In this document: positions 9,726 through 18,841 of the stretch, one piece after another
How the letters are laid out: every line of letters starts with the position of its first letter
Numbering within the stretch: position 1 is the first letter of the stretch
Assembly (NCBI GenBank): GCA_015055865.1
Contig: SVHK01000002.1
Span: 1-64,000, forward strand
DNA from: Clostridiales bacterium
GTDB taxonomy: Bacteria; Bacillota; Clostridia; Christensenellales; Borkfalkiaceae
Length of the DNA: 64,000 nt
Direction: 5' to 3'
Notes under the pieces: generated by a model
What the model saw: the letters and a program-made list of their open reading frames with translations, nothing else
Databases searched by the model: none
What the model was told of the DNA's origin: nothing
Program-made: the position numbers and the translations under genes

Positions 9726-10127
9726 ATGGCAGAAGTTAAGAATAAGAAAGTCGCTACTCGTAAGCGCAAAGAACTTAAGAAGGTTGACAAAGGACAAGCG
9801 CATATTCAGTCCACGTTCAACAACACTCTTGTAACGATTACCGATATGGCTGGTAACGCAATTTCTTGGTCGAGCGCAGGTTCGCTTGGTTACAAGGGTA
9901 GCAGAAAGGGTACTCCTTTCGCAGCGCAAATGGCGGCTGAAACCGCAGCAAAAGCAGCAAAAGAACACGGTCTTCGTAGCGTAGAAGTTTACGTAAAAGG
10001 CCCTGGCGCAGGTCGCGAATCCGCAATCCGCGCGCTTGCTACTTGTGATTTGGAAATTACGTTGATTTCCGACGTATCCCCCATTCCTCACAACGGTTGC
10101 AGACCCCCGAAGCGTCGTAGAGTTTAA
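9726..10127 (+). CDS. rpsK: 30S ribosomal protein S11
   Basis: [30 protein letters not shown]. Confidence 0.98.
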   Translation: MAEVKNKKVATRKRKELKKVDKGQAHIQSTFNNTLVTITDMAGNAISWSSAGSLGYKGSRKGTPFAAQMAAETAAKAAKEHGLRSVEVYVKGPGAGRESAIRALATCDLEITLISDVSPIPHNGCRPPKRRRV

Positions 10128-10148
10128 TCAGGAGGCAGATAGAAAGTT

Positions 10149-10775
10149 ATGGCAAGATACAGAGAAGCAAAATGTAAACTTTGCAGAAGAGAAGGCGCTA
10201 AGTTGTTCCTTAAGGGCGACAAGTGCTATATGGAAAAATGCCCGTTCAATAAGCGTCCGGTAGCTCCCGGTCAACACGGTGCGGATAGAAAGAAGGTTTC
10301 CGAATACGGATTACAGCTTCGTGAAAAGCAAAAGACGAAGAGAATTTACGGCGTACAAGAAGGTCAATTCCATAAGTATTACGAAATGGCTGACCGTATG
10401 AAGGGCGTAACGGGTGAAAACATGCTTTCGCTCCTTGAAAGAAGACTTGACAACGTTGTTTATAGAATGGGGCTTGCTCCTTCTAGAACGCTTGCGCGTC
10501 AAATCGTGAGCCACGCACACCTTTCCGTTAACGGCAAGACGGTAACCGTTCCTTCCTACATTGTAAAGGCAGGCGACGTAGTTTGCGTTAAAGAAAACAG
10601 AAAGGGCAATAAATATTTTACCGCATTAAAAGAAACGGCTGCAAACAACACCCTTGTTAAATGGGTTGAATTTGACAGAGAAAAACTTGAAGGAAAGGTA
10701 TTGGCTCTCCCCACCAGAGAAGATATCGACAGCCAAATTGCAGAGCATATGATTGTCGAATTGTACTCCAAATAA
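10149..10775 (+). CDS. rpsD: 30S ribosomal protein S4, Cys-containing N-terminus
   Basis: [37 protein letters not shown]4 domain. Confidence 0.98.
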   Translation: MARYREAKCKLCRREGAKLFLKGDKCYMEKCPFNKRPVAPGQHGADRKKVSEYGLQLREKQKTKRIYGVQEGQFHKYYEMADRMKGVTGENMLSLLERRLDNVVYRMGLAPSRTLARQIVSHAHLSVNGKTVTVPSYIVKAGDVVCVKENRKGNKYFTALKETAANNTLVKWVEFDREKLEGKVLALPTREDIDSQIAEHMIVELYSK

Positions 10776-10800
10776 TTGAAAAATATAAGGAGGTAGCATA

Positions 10801-11754
10801 ATGATCGAAATGGATATGCCTAAAATCGAGGTGTTGGAAAACGACGATTTCTATGCAAAAGTCGTTTGTGAACCCCTTGAAAAAGGTTTCGGTCTTACTA
10901 TTGGAAACTGTTTGAGAAGAATACTTCTTTCCGCGTTGCCCGGCGCAGCGGTTGAAGGAATTAAGTTTCTCGACGGTAGCGTAAAGCATGAATTTTCCGC
11001 CGTTGAAGGTATTAAAGAAGACGTGACGGAAATTATTCTCAACCTTAAAGCGCTTGCGATGAAAACGTCGATTGTTGATAAAGATTACGAAAAGGTTCTC
11101 CACATCACGAAAGAAGGACCTGCAGTTGTTACCGGCAAAGACCTTAACGTTGATGCGGAAATTGAAGTCATTAACGGTGACCAATACATCTGCACGATTG
11201 ACGAAGGCGCAAAGCTTGACGTTGAGCTTACCGTAGGTAGAGGTAGAGGGTACAGACCTGCGAAAGAAAATAAACAACCCGTAGTCGATTATATTGCAAT
11301 CGATTCCATCTATACCCCCGTACAACGCGTCAACTATTCCGTTGAACCTACTCGCGTAGGTCAAGCGGTTGACTATGATAAATTGACGTTAGAAGTTTGG
11401 ACGGACGGTACGTTCTCGGGCAAAGATATTATTTCTTTGGCTGCAAGAATTATGCAAGAACACATTAGTCTTTTTGTGAATTTGAGTGAAAAGATTAAGG
11501 GCTTGGATAACATTCTTAACAAATCCGAAGACGACAAACAACAACAAATTCTCAAGATGTTGATAGAAGAAATGGACCTTTCCGTTCGTTCTTATAACTG
11601 CTTGAAGAGAGCAAACATTCATACCGTAGAAGATTTGACGAAGAAAACGGAAGACGATATGTTAAAGGTAAGAAACCTTGGCAGAAAGTCGCTTGATGAA
11701 GTTATCAATAAATTGGCTTCTTACGGTTTAGCATTAAGTAAACAGGAGGAATAA
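10801..11754 (+). CDS. rpoA: DNA-directed RNA polymerase subunit alpha
   Basis: [34 protein letters not shown]-terminal [17 protein letters not shown]. Confidence 0.98.
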   Translation: MIEMDMPKIEVLENDDFYAKVVCEPLEKGFGLTIGNCLRRILLSALPGAAVEGIKFLDGSVKHEFSAVEGIKEDVTEIILNLKALAMKTSIVDKDYEKVLHITKEGPAVVTGKDLNVDAEIEVINGDQYICTIDEGAKLDVELTVGRGRGYRPAKENKQPVVDYIAIDSIYTPVQRVNYSVEPTRVGQAVDYDKLTLEVWTDGTFSGKDIISLAARIMQEHISLFVNLSEKIKGLDNILNKSEDDKQQQILKMLIEEMDLSVRSYNCLKRANIHTVEDLTKKTEDDMLKVRNLGRKSLDEVINKLASYGLALSKQEE

Positions 11755-11758
11755 AACT

Positions 11759-12265
11759 ATGCCCGGCAAATTGGGAAGAACGTCCAAAGAAAGAAACGCT
11801 CTTTTGAGAAACTTAGCGTCTCAACTTCTTTGGTATGGTAAAATTGAAACGACCGCTGCAAAGGCAAAAGAACTCAAATCTTACGTTGAAAAGTTGATTA
11901 CCAAAGCGGTTAACACGTATGACGATAACATCGAATTCGAAGTAACGAAGACGGATAAGAAAGGCAAGGAAATCAAAGCGACCAACATTAAAGACGGTCC
12001 TAAGAAGCTTGCTGCTCGTCGCGCAATCATGGCTAAGACCTATGATTTGCAAGAAGTAAAAGCCTTCAACGAAAAGAAGAGTGACTTCAAAGCAAGAACT
12101 GCTGACGTTCAACATCCCTTGATGGACAAACTCTTCAACGAAATCGCGCCTAAATACGCGGCTCGTAAAGAAGAACTTGGTCAAGGTGGCGGTTACACGA
12201 GAATTTACCTTCTCGGCGAACGCCGTGGTGATGGCGCTGAAACGGCTATCATCGAATTGGTCTAA
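11759..12265 (+). CDS. rplQ: 50S ribosomal protein L17 with internal insertion
   Basis: [37 protein letters not shown]...[26 protein letters not shown]; 168 aa. Confidence 0.95.
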   Translation: MPGKLGRTSKERNALLRNLASQLLWYGKIETTAAKAKELKSYVEKLITKAVNTYDDNIEFEVTKTDKKGKEIKATNIKDGPKKLAARRAIMAKTYDLQEVKAFNEKKSDFKARTADVQHPLMDKLFNEIAPKYAARKEELGQGGGYTRIYLLGERRGDGAETAIIELV

Positions 12266-12276
12266 ACCAAAATCAA

Positions 12277-12304
12277 AATCCGACCCGAAACGGTCGGATT
12301 TTTT
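12277..12304 (+). terminator. Intrinsic terminator of the ribosomal protein cluster
   Basis: AAATCCGACC-cgaaac-GGTCGGATTTTTTC. Confidence 0.9.
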
Positions 12305-12369
12305 CATTATTAAGTTTTAAATAAACAGATTAGGCGTTTTTTGTTGTAGTAATTGCAGTTTGTTTATGT

Positions 12370-12399
12370 TATAATTCTTTTAGCTTAAGCAAAAAGAAT
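12370..12399 (+). promoter_or_regulatory. -10 box plus 26-bp near-palindrome, candidate TetR operator
   Basis: TGTTATAAT with TATAAT at 12370-12375. Palindrome A-TTCTTTTaGCTTAAGCaAAAAGAA-T (12374-12399) has a single mismatched pair. Confidence 0.6.
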
Positions 12400-12426
12400 A
12401 TTTTAATTAATTTTAGGAGAAAAATA

Positions 12427-12780
12427 ATGAATACTGATAAAATTTATGCGGAACAAATTGCAAACGAGTATGCGCCTAAACAAACTTCTAAGGCTAAAGC
12501 GTTGAAGAGATTGGACGCGAAAGCTAAAAACCCTGCGAATATATTCGCTTATACGTTCGGTACGTTTTCTTCGCTCGTATTAGGCACGGGTATGTCTTTG
12601 GCTATGGGGGTTATTGGCGGTGGAGCACCTTTAATGATGGCGGTAGGTATTGTTATCGGTTGCGTCGGCATCGTTGGGGCGAGTGTAAACTACCCGTTGT
12701 ATAAAAAAATATTGACAAAATCTAAAAATAAATATGCAAGCGATATTATTAGCCTTGCAAACGAAATAATCAACGAATAA
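12427..12780 (+). CDS. Small membrane protein of unknown function
   Basis: 117 aa with Gly-rich hydrophobic segments (LVLGTGMSLAMGVIGGG...AVGIVIGCVGIVG); good RBS. Confidence 0.8.
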   Translation: MNTDKIYAEQIANEYAPKQTSKAKALKRLDAKAKNPANIFAYTFGTFSSLVLGTGMSLAMGVIGGGAPLMMAVGIVIGCVGIVGASVNYPLYKKILTKSKNKYASDIISLANEIINE

Positions 12781-12787
12781 TAAAGAT

Positions 12788-13441
12788 ATGTTCGTTTCGC
12801 TAATTCAAAGAATAAGAAAAGATATACCTTATAGAATAAAACTTCTTTTATGTTGTTCTTTCTTTGTAAACTTAGGTTACGCACTCTTTCTTTTTATAGT
12901 AGGGAAAATTGCTTCGGAGCGATGGTTTTTAGTATCTTCGGTATATTACGGTGTTTTGGCGGTAGTGCGCATTTATTTGTTTCGAAACTTGCTTTCTCAT
13001 AGGCAATTAGTTTCAAAAATTAAAATTATGCGCGCTTGCGGGGTTGCGCTAATCGTCATCAATTTAGTCGTTTCAAAGATGATGTTTTTTTTAATCGATG
13101 AAACGGAAAGCGTACAACATCACGAAATTACCGTGATTACGATGGCAACTTATACGTTTAGCGCGTTGACGTTAGCAATTCATAATAGCGTAAAGTATTT
13201 GAAAAAGAACGACCACTTGCATTTTAGCGTGAAAATAATTAGTCTTATTTGCGCAAGCGTTTCGTTGGTAACGCTAACGAATACAATGCTTGCAACGTTT
13301 GGAGCAGAAAAAGTATTGCTTCGTAGCATCGTTTTACCCCTTTTAAGTGGCGCAGTTGCGATTTTTATCCTTTTAAGCGCGGTTATGATGATACGAAAGG
13401 CGAATTTGGAGTTGAGAAAATTAAACGATGAAAAAGAATGA
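12788..13441 (+). CDS. Multi-TM membrane protein of unknown function
   Basis: 217 aa with several hydrophobic helices; overlaps the downstream TetR gene by 14 nt. Confidence 0.75.
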   Translation: MFVSLIQRIRKDIPYRIKLLLCCSFFVNLGYALFLFIVGKIASERWFLVSSVYYGVLAVVRIYLFRNLLSHRQLVSKIKIMRACGVALIVINLVVSKMMFFLIDETESVQHHEITVITMATYTFSALTLAIHNSVKYLKKNDHLHFSVKIISLICASVSLVTLTNTMLATFGAEKVLLRSIVLPLLSGAVAIFILLSAVMMIRKANLELRKLNDEKE

Positions 13442-13997
13442 AAGTAAATATTTTTATACGGCAAAACTGATGAACCAAGCGTTGTTGTCGTTGCTTGAGA
13501 AAAAAGATTTAGAGTTTATTTCCGTGACGGAAATTACGAAAAAAGCAGGGGTAAATCGTTCGACTTTTTATTTGCATTACGAGAATATTTACGAGTTATT
13601 AGAAGAAACGATAGAAAATATCAATAAGGATTTCGTAAGTTCTTTCAACGTAAAAGTTCCGTTTGAAATCAATTCAAAAAAAGACGCGTTTTTGATTACG
13701 GACGAACAGTTGCGTCCTTATTTAAACTTTTGTAAAGAAAATAAGCGGATTTTGAAATTGGTATATCTAAAACCACAGTTGTTTCAACTGAAAAAAGTTT
13801 ATCAGAAAATGTACGATAAGATTTTTTATCCAGCGGTTTCACAGTTTGTAAAGGACGAAAACGAGAAGATTTATTCGCTTGAGTTTTTTACGCAAGGCGT
13901 AGTAGGGATTATTCATAAATGGTTAGCCTTAGATTGCGTAACCGAGATTGACGAATTGATTACGATAATAAAAAAATGTGTAAATTATAGAGAATAA
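13428..13997 (+). CDS. TetR/AcrR family transcriptional regulator
   Basis: N-terminal HTH: LISVTEITKKAGVNRSTFYLHYENIYELLEE-type pattern (EFISVTEITKKAGVNRSTFYLHYENIYELLEE). Confidence 0.88.
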   Translation: MKKNESKYFYTAKLMNQALLSLLEKKDLEFISVTEITKKAGVNRSTFYLHYENIYELLEETIENINKDFVSSFNVKVPFEINSKKDAFLITDEQLRPYLNFCKENKRILKLVYLKPQLFQLKKVYQKMYDKIFYPAVSQFVKDENEKIYSLEFFTQGVVGIIHKWLALDCVTEIDELITIIKKCVNYRE

Positions 13998-14014
13998 ATT
14001 ATATTGTAAGAGCG

Positions 14015-14043
14015 AAAAAGACCGACTAAATTCGGTCTTTTTC
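14015..14043 (+). terminator. Intrinsic terminator
   Basis: AAAAAGACCGA-ctaaat-TCGGTCTTTTT. Confidence 0.88.
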
Positions 14044-14107
14044 GTTAGAGTTTTAGGTTTTTTTCGGTGTATTGAGCGCTTTAATTTTTTCGATTAAGTC
14101 CAAATGC

Positions 14108-14136
14108 TTGACTTTTGGCTAAATTAAAGATAAAAT
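14108..14136 (+). promoter_or_regulatory. Vegetative-type promoter for uxaC
   Basis: TTGACT, 17-nt spacer, TAAAAT. Confidence 0.65.
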
Positions 14137-14168
14137 GATATAGACGAACTCGCAAAGGAGAGCAAAAA

Positions 14169-15551
14169 ATGAGTTATATAAAAGACAACTTTTTATTGAC
14201 GAATAAGACGGCGGAAAAATTATATTTCGGTTATGCGAAAGATATGCCGATATTTGATTATCATTGTCACTTGCCTGAAAAGCAAATCCTTGAAAACAAA
14301 CCGTTTAACGACGTATTCGAAATTTGGCTTGCAGGCGACCATTATAAGTGGCGTTTAATGCGTAACTACGGGGTAAACGAAGAGTTTATTACGGGTAAAT
14401 CTACGACGAATAAAGAGAAGTTTTTAGCGTATTGTCGCGTACTTGGTACGGCGTTCGGTAATCCTTTGTACCATTGGTCGCAATTAGAATTAAAAGAATT
14501 TTTCAACTGCGAAATTGAAATCAACGAAGAAAACGCGGAGCTTATTTGGGATTGGTGTAACGATTACATCAAGCTCAACGGCGTTACGCCTCAAAAATTA
14601 ATCGAACAAGCGAACGTGTCGCATCTTTTTACGACCAACGAAATTTTCGACGATTTATCCACCTTTACCGAAATTGCGAAAAAGAATTATAATTTCAAGG
14701 TGATTCCTGCGTTTCGCGCGGATAAAATTATGAATATTGAAGCGGAAAACTACAACGAATTTATCGCAAAACTCGGCGCAGTAAATTCGCTTGACGAGTT
14801 GGAAGAAAAAATCGAAGAACGTTTGCAAGAATTTATTAAGGTCGGTACGACGGCGGCGGACGTTGCGATTCAATGCGTTTATAAAATAACGGAAAAGTCA
14901 GATGCGGAAAAAGTATTTGTTAAGCGTAGAGCCGGTGAATCGGTTACGGAGGCGGAAAGCGAAGCGTTCAAAGGGTATCTTACCTATTTCCTTTTCAAGC
15001 TTTACGCAAAATACGATATTGCGACCGAACTTCACGTCGGGGCGATGCGGAATAATAACGCGCAAATGCTTAAAAGGATTGGGCTTGATACTGGTTTCGA
15101 CTCGATTGCGGAAGATAACAGTATTAAAAATATGTCGCGATTGTTCGATAGATTAAACGATGAAAACTCTTTGCCGAAAACGATCGTGTTCAATCTTAAC
15201 CCTAAAATGAATACGGAGATTATGGCTTTAATCGGTTGCTTCCAAAGCGACGAAGCGAAAGGAAAAATGCAATACGGTCCTGCTTGGTGGTTCTTGGATA
15301 ACAAAGTCGGTATGGAAAAGCACTTGGAAGATTTAACGGCGACGGGGCATATCGGCGCGTTCGTGGGTATGTTGACGGATAGCCGTTCGCTCTTGTCTTA
15401 TCCCCGTCATCATTATTTCAGACGGATTTTGTGCAACTATTTCGGTAAGATGATAGAGCGTGGCGAAATGACGTCGGATATTTCATTCGTTGGAAAGGTG
15501 GTGCAAGATATTTGTTATAACAACGCGATGAACTATTTAAAGATGAGTTAA
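14169..15551 (+). CDS. uxaC: Glucuronate (uronate) isomerase
   Basis: DYHCHLPEKQI, GDHYKWRLMRNYGV, PAWWFLDNKVGMEKHLEDLTATGHIGAFVGMLTDSRSLLSYPRHHYFRRILCN. Confidence 0.95.
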   Translation: MSYIKDNFLLTNKTAEKLYFGYAKDMPIFDYHCHLPEKQILENKPFNDVFEIWLAGDHYKWRLMRNYGVNEEFITGKSTTNKEKFLAYCRVLGTAFGNPLYHWSQLELKEFFNCEIEINEENAELIWDWCNDYIKLNGVTPQKLIEQANVSHLFTTNEIFDDLSTFTEIAKKNYNFKVIPAFRADKIMNIEAENYNEFIAKLGAVNSLDELEEKIEERLQEFIKVGTTAADVAIQCVYKITEKSDAEKVFVKRRAGESVTEAESEAFKGYLTYFLFKLYAKYDIATELHVGAMRNNNAQMLKRIGLDTGFDSIAEDNSIKNMSRLFDRLNDENSLPKTIVFNLNPKMNTEIMALIGCFQSDEAKGKMQYGPAWWFLDNKVGMEKHLEDLTATGHIGAFVGMLTDSRSLLSYPRHHYFRRILCNYFGKMIERGEMTSDISFVGKVVQDICYNNAMNYLKMS

Positions 15552-15575
15552 AAAATAGAAAAAATTCAAAAATAT

Positions 15576-15609
15576 AAAAACGTTCCGTTTTAAAACGGAG
15601 CGTTTTTTC
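15576..15609 (+). terminator. Intrinsic terminator
   Basis: AAAAACGtTCCGTTTtaAAACGGAgCGTTTTTTC. Confidence 0.85.
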
Positions 15610-15676
15610 TTTTTCCGACATAAAAAATCTATTTATTGCGAAAAATACTACCATAATGACGGAAAAGGAGTGTATT

Positions 15677-17797
15677 ATGAAAAATCGGCATAAAAAGTTG
15701 GCGGTAGGGATTAGTGTAGTAGCGTTGTTGTCGTCTATTGGTATTACCGGTTGTAAAAAAAATACGAACGGAAATTATCAACCCACGGCAGGAGTATATT
15801 CGTATAATACCTATACGGCGGTGTCGCCGTCTAATTGGAACGCGCTTACCTATCGTGATAATAATGATAGGCAAATTATGACCTATATTACAGGTTCTCT
15901 TTTTGAATACGACTTTGCGAAAGACGACGATGACGACGAGTGGGAAACGGACGAGCATATCGTTTCTTACGCGATGGCAACAGACTTAAAAGACGTGAGT
16001 GGAGAATACGTTGGGGAAGATTGGGGTATTAAAGAAAACGAAAAGGCAAAAGCGTGGAAAATTACCTTAAGACAAGATTTAAAATGGGAAGACGGTACGC
16101 CGATTAAAGCGACGGATTACGTCTATTCGATGCGCGAACAACTGAACCCCGATTTTAAAAATTTCCGCGCGGATTCCTTTTATAAAGGCGCGTTGGTAAT
16201 AAAGGGGGCAAAGGATTATTTTGATAGGAAGCAAACGGATTTTGCAAAAGTTGGATTCTTTGCTTTAGACGACTATTCCTTCGTGGTTATTCTCGAACAA
16301 CCCTTACAACTTTTAAAAGCTGACGGGACGCTTAGCTATAAAGCAGTGTATAATTTTACTGCTTTTCCGCTTGTAAAAAGGGATTTATACGAATCGTGTA
16401 AGCAAGCGCCGATTACGGGTAGCGCGCTTTGGACGACTAATTATAATTCATCTAAAGCTACGACTTCCAGCTATGGCCCGTATAAACTTTCCTATTTCCA
16501 ATCGGGTAAGCTTTACGTTTTAGAAAAGAACGAAAATTGGTATGGTTGGAAAGACGAACGCTACAAAGGACAGTATCGAACGGATAGAATTTCTTGTGAA
16601 ACCGTCGCCGAATATAACACGGCTTGGATGAAATTTCAAAAGGGAGAGTTGGACGGAATTGGTATAGACGTTTCGATTGCCTCCGATTATAAAGGGAGCG
16701 ACCAAGCGTATTTCACGCCCGACGATTTCGTTGGTTCTATTCAGTTACAATCTTCCAAAGAATCGCTTAAGAAACGGGAAACGGCAGGTTACGACAAAGA
16801 AATTTTAGCGCAAACGGAGTTTAGAAAGGCGTTGTCTTTGGGGTTGGATAGAACTGCTTATAACGTCGCTTGTACGACGAGTTCAAGGGCGGGGTTTGGT
16901 CTTTTTAATTCTATGCACTACTACGACGTGGAAAACGGCAAGGTGTATAGAGATTCCGAACAAGCGAAAAGAGTTCTTTGCGAGATTTACGGTGTGAACG
17001 TGGAAGATTATGGGAGTTTGGATAGCGCGGTGAACGCGGTAACGGGATATGACCCGACTTTGGCGAAATCGCTCGTAGATTCCGCGTATCAAAAGGCAAA
17101 GGCGGCGGGCGAAATCAGCGATAACGATAAGGTGCGTTTAACTTACGGCGCGGCGGTGGATAACGAAATTACCCGTCGGTATTTTGAGAATTTGAACGCG
17201 CAATGGCAAACGATGTTAAAAGGTACGGCGCTTGAAGGACGGTTTGAATTAGTGTTTGACGCAAGTTTTGGCGGCGAATGGGCGAATTCTTTTAGGGCGG
17301 GCGCATACGATATTTGCCAAGCCGGTTGGCGTGGTGCGGCTTGGGACCCCGGCTATTTCTTGCTCGCTTATCTCGACCCTGCCTATGCTTATTCGGCGTC
17401 TTGGGATACGAAAAATCACTCTTTGACCTTTACGGTAAACGGGGTAAACGCGCAAGGTACTGCGACGAACAATTCGACGGATTCTTATCAAGCAACAATG
17501 GGGTTAATGGATTGGTACGACGCGTTGAACGGAAAATGGGGAACGGGAACGTTGGATGAAAATTTCCGTTTACCGTTGATTGCGAGAATGGAAAAGGAGA
17601 TTTTGGCGCAATATTATACCGTGCCTATTTCCAATAACTATTCCGCGTCTTTGACTTCCTATAAATTTGATTACGCGACTTACGATTATAACCGTTTTAT
17701 GGAATACGGCGGTTTGCGTTATGCAAGTTATAACTACGACGATTTAGAGTGGAAAAAGTTTGTGCAAAGACAAGGCGGAACGCTCAATTATAAATAA
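15677..17797 (+). CDS. Oligopeptide ABC transporter substrate-binding lipoprotein
   Basis: Lipobox GITGC; SBP family 5 features (WKITLRQDLKWEDGTPIKATDYVYSM). Followed by oppB/C/D/F-like genes. Confidence 0.9.
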   Translation: MKNRHKKLAVGISVVALLSSIGITGCKKNTNGNYQPTAGVYSYNTYTAVSPSNWNALTYRDNNDRQIMTYITGSLFEYDFAKDDDDDEWETDEHIVSYAMATDLKDVSGEYVGEDWGIKENEKAKAWKITLRQDLKWEDGTPIKATDYVYSMREQLNPDFKNFRADSFYKGALVIKGAKDYFDRKQTDFAKVGFFALDDYSFVVILEQPLQLLKADGTLSYKAVYNFTAFPLVKRDLYESCKQAPITGSALWTTNYNSSKATTSSYGPYKLSYFQSGKLYVLEKNENWYGWKDERYKGQYRTDRISCETVAEYNTAWMKFQKGELDGIGIDVSIASDYKGSDQAYFTPDDFVGSIQLQSSKESLKKRETAGYDKEILAQTEFRKALSLGLDRTAYNVACTTSSRAGFGLFNSMHYYDVENGKVYRDSEQAKRVLCEIYGVNVEDYGSLDSAVNAVTGYDPTLAKSLVDSAYQKAKAAGEISDNDKVRLTYGAAVDNEITRRYFENLNAQWQTMLKGTALEGRFELVFDASFGGEWANSFRAGAYDICQAGWRGAAWDPGYFLLAYLDPAYAYSASWDTKNHSLTFTVNGVNAQGTATNNSTDSYQATMGLMDWYDALNGKWGTGTLDENFRLPLIARMEKEILAQYYTVPISNNYSASLTSYKFDYATYDYNRFMEYGGLRYASYNYDDLEWKKFVQRQGGTLNYK

Positions 17798-17807
17798 TGC
17801 TTAGTTA

Positions 17808-17830
17808 TAACGCATTACAATATTGCGTTA
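17808..17830 (+). repeat. Inverted repeat between substrate-binding protein and permease genes
   Basis: TAACGCA-ttacaatat-TGCGTTA, no T-tract. Confidence 0.6.
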
Positions 17831-17883
17831 GGCTTTGGGTGTTTTCGCTTATTTAAACTGAAAAATTTTAAAGGAGAAAGAAT

Positions 17884-18840
17884 ATGTTTCGTTACGTTTT
17901 AAAAAGAATAGGATTGATGTTCCTTTCGTTTATTATAATAATGACGGCGTGTTTCTTTCTCGTTAAAATGCTACCGCTCGTCGTGAACGCAACGCTTGGT
18001 CAGGATGCGGAAATAGCGGAAGCGCAAATCGTTGCGCGGGGGTATCGCGACCCGATTTTGGTGCAATACGTCGCTTATATCAGGCGAATTATAACGCAAT
18101 GGGATTGGGGCGTCGGCGTCAATATGCCCGAATACGTTGGGCAAGGCGTATGGGGAGTATTTATCGAAAAACTCCCCCCGACCGTCTTAATCAACGCGTA
18201 TAGTACGTTGTTTGCCGTACCGCTTGGAATTTTGCTCGGCGTATACGCCGCGTTAAAGAAAAATTCTTGGCAAGACCACGCGGTTAGTACGCTCGTAATG
18301 GTTTTGGTGTCCGCGCCGTCTTACGTTACCGCGTTTTTGGTGCAGTATCTTTTATGTTTTAAATTGGGCTGGTTACCCCTTACGATGGGGGCAGGTACGG
18401 AGTATTTCACTTGGGAGACCTTTCGCTCAATGCTACCTGCCGTATTTTCTTTGTCGTTTGGCTCAATTGCCGGCTACGCACGTTTTACGCGCGCGGAGCT
18501 TACGGAAGTGTTGACGGGCGAGTATTTATTATTGGCAAGAGCTAAGGGGTTGACCCGTCGCCAGTGTGTAACCCGTCACGCGTTACGAAACGCGATGGTG
18601 CCCGTTTTTCCGTCCGTCATTGCGGAATTTATCGCCGTTATGTCAGGTTCGTTGATTATTGAAAAGATTTTTGCCGTGCCGGGAGTGGGCAGGTTGTATT
18701 TGACTGCGATTACTTCGCTTGATTACGATTTTTTTATGATGCTATCCGCTTTTTATACCTTTATCGGATTGGTGGCGGGCATCGTCGTGGATATAAGTTA
18801 CGGATTTATAGACCCGAGAATTCGGGTAGGGGAAAAATAA
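17884..18840 (+). CDS. Peptide ABC transporter permease (OppB-like)
   Basis: BPD permease motif EVLTGEYLLLARAKGLTRRQCVTRHALRNAMVP. Confidence 0.92.
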   Translation: MFRYVLKRIGLMFLSFIIIMTACFFLVKMLPLVVNATLGQDAEIAEAQIVARGYRDPILVQYVAYIRRIITQWDWGVGVNMPEYVGQGVWGVFIEKLPPTVLINAYSTLFAVPLGILLGVYAALKKNSWQDHAVSTLVMVLVSAPSYVTAFLVQYLLCFKLGWLPLTMGAGTEYFTWETFRSMLPAVFSLSFGSIAGYARFTRAELTEVLTGEYLLLARAKGLTRRQCVTRHALRNAMVPVFPSVIAEFIAVMSGSLIIEKIFAVPGVGRLYLTAITSLDYDFFMMLSAFYTFIGLVAGIVVDISYGFIDPRIRVGEK

Positions 18841-18841
18841 T

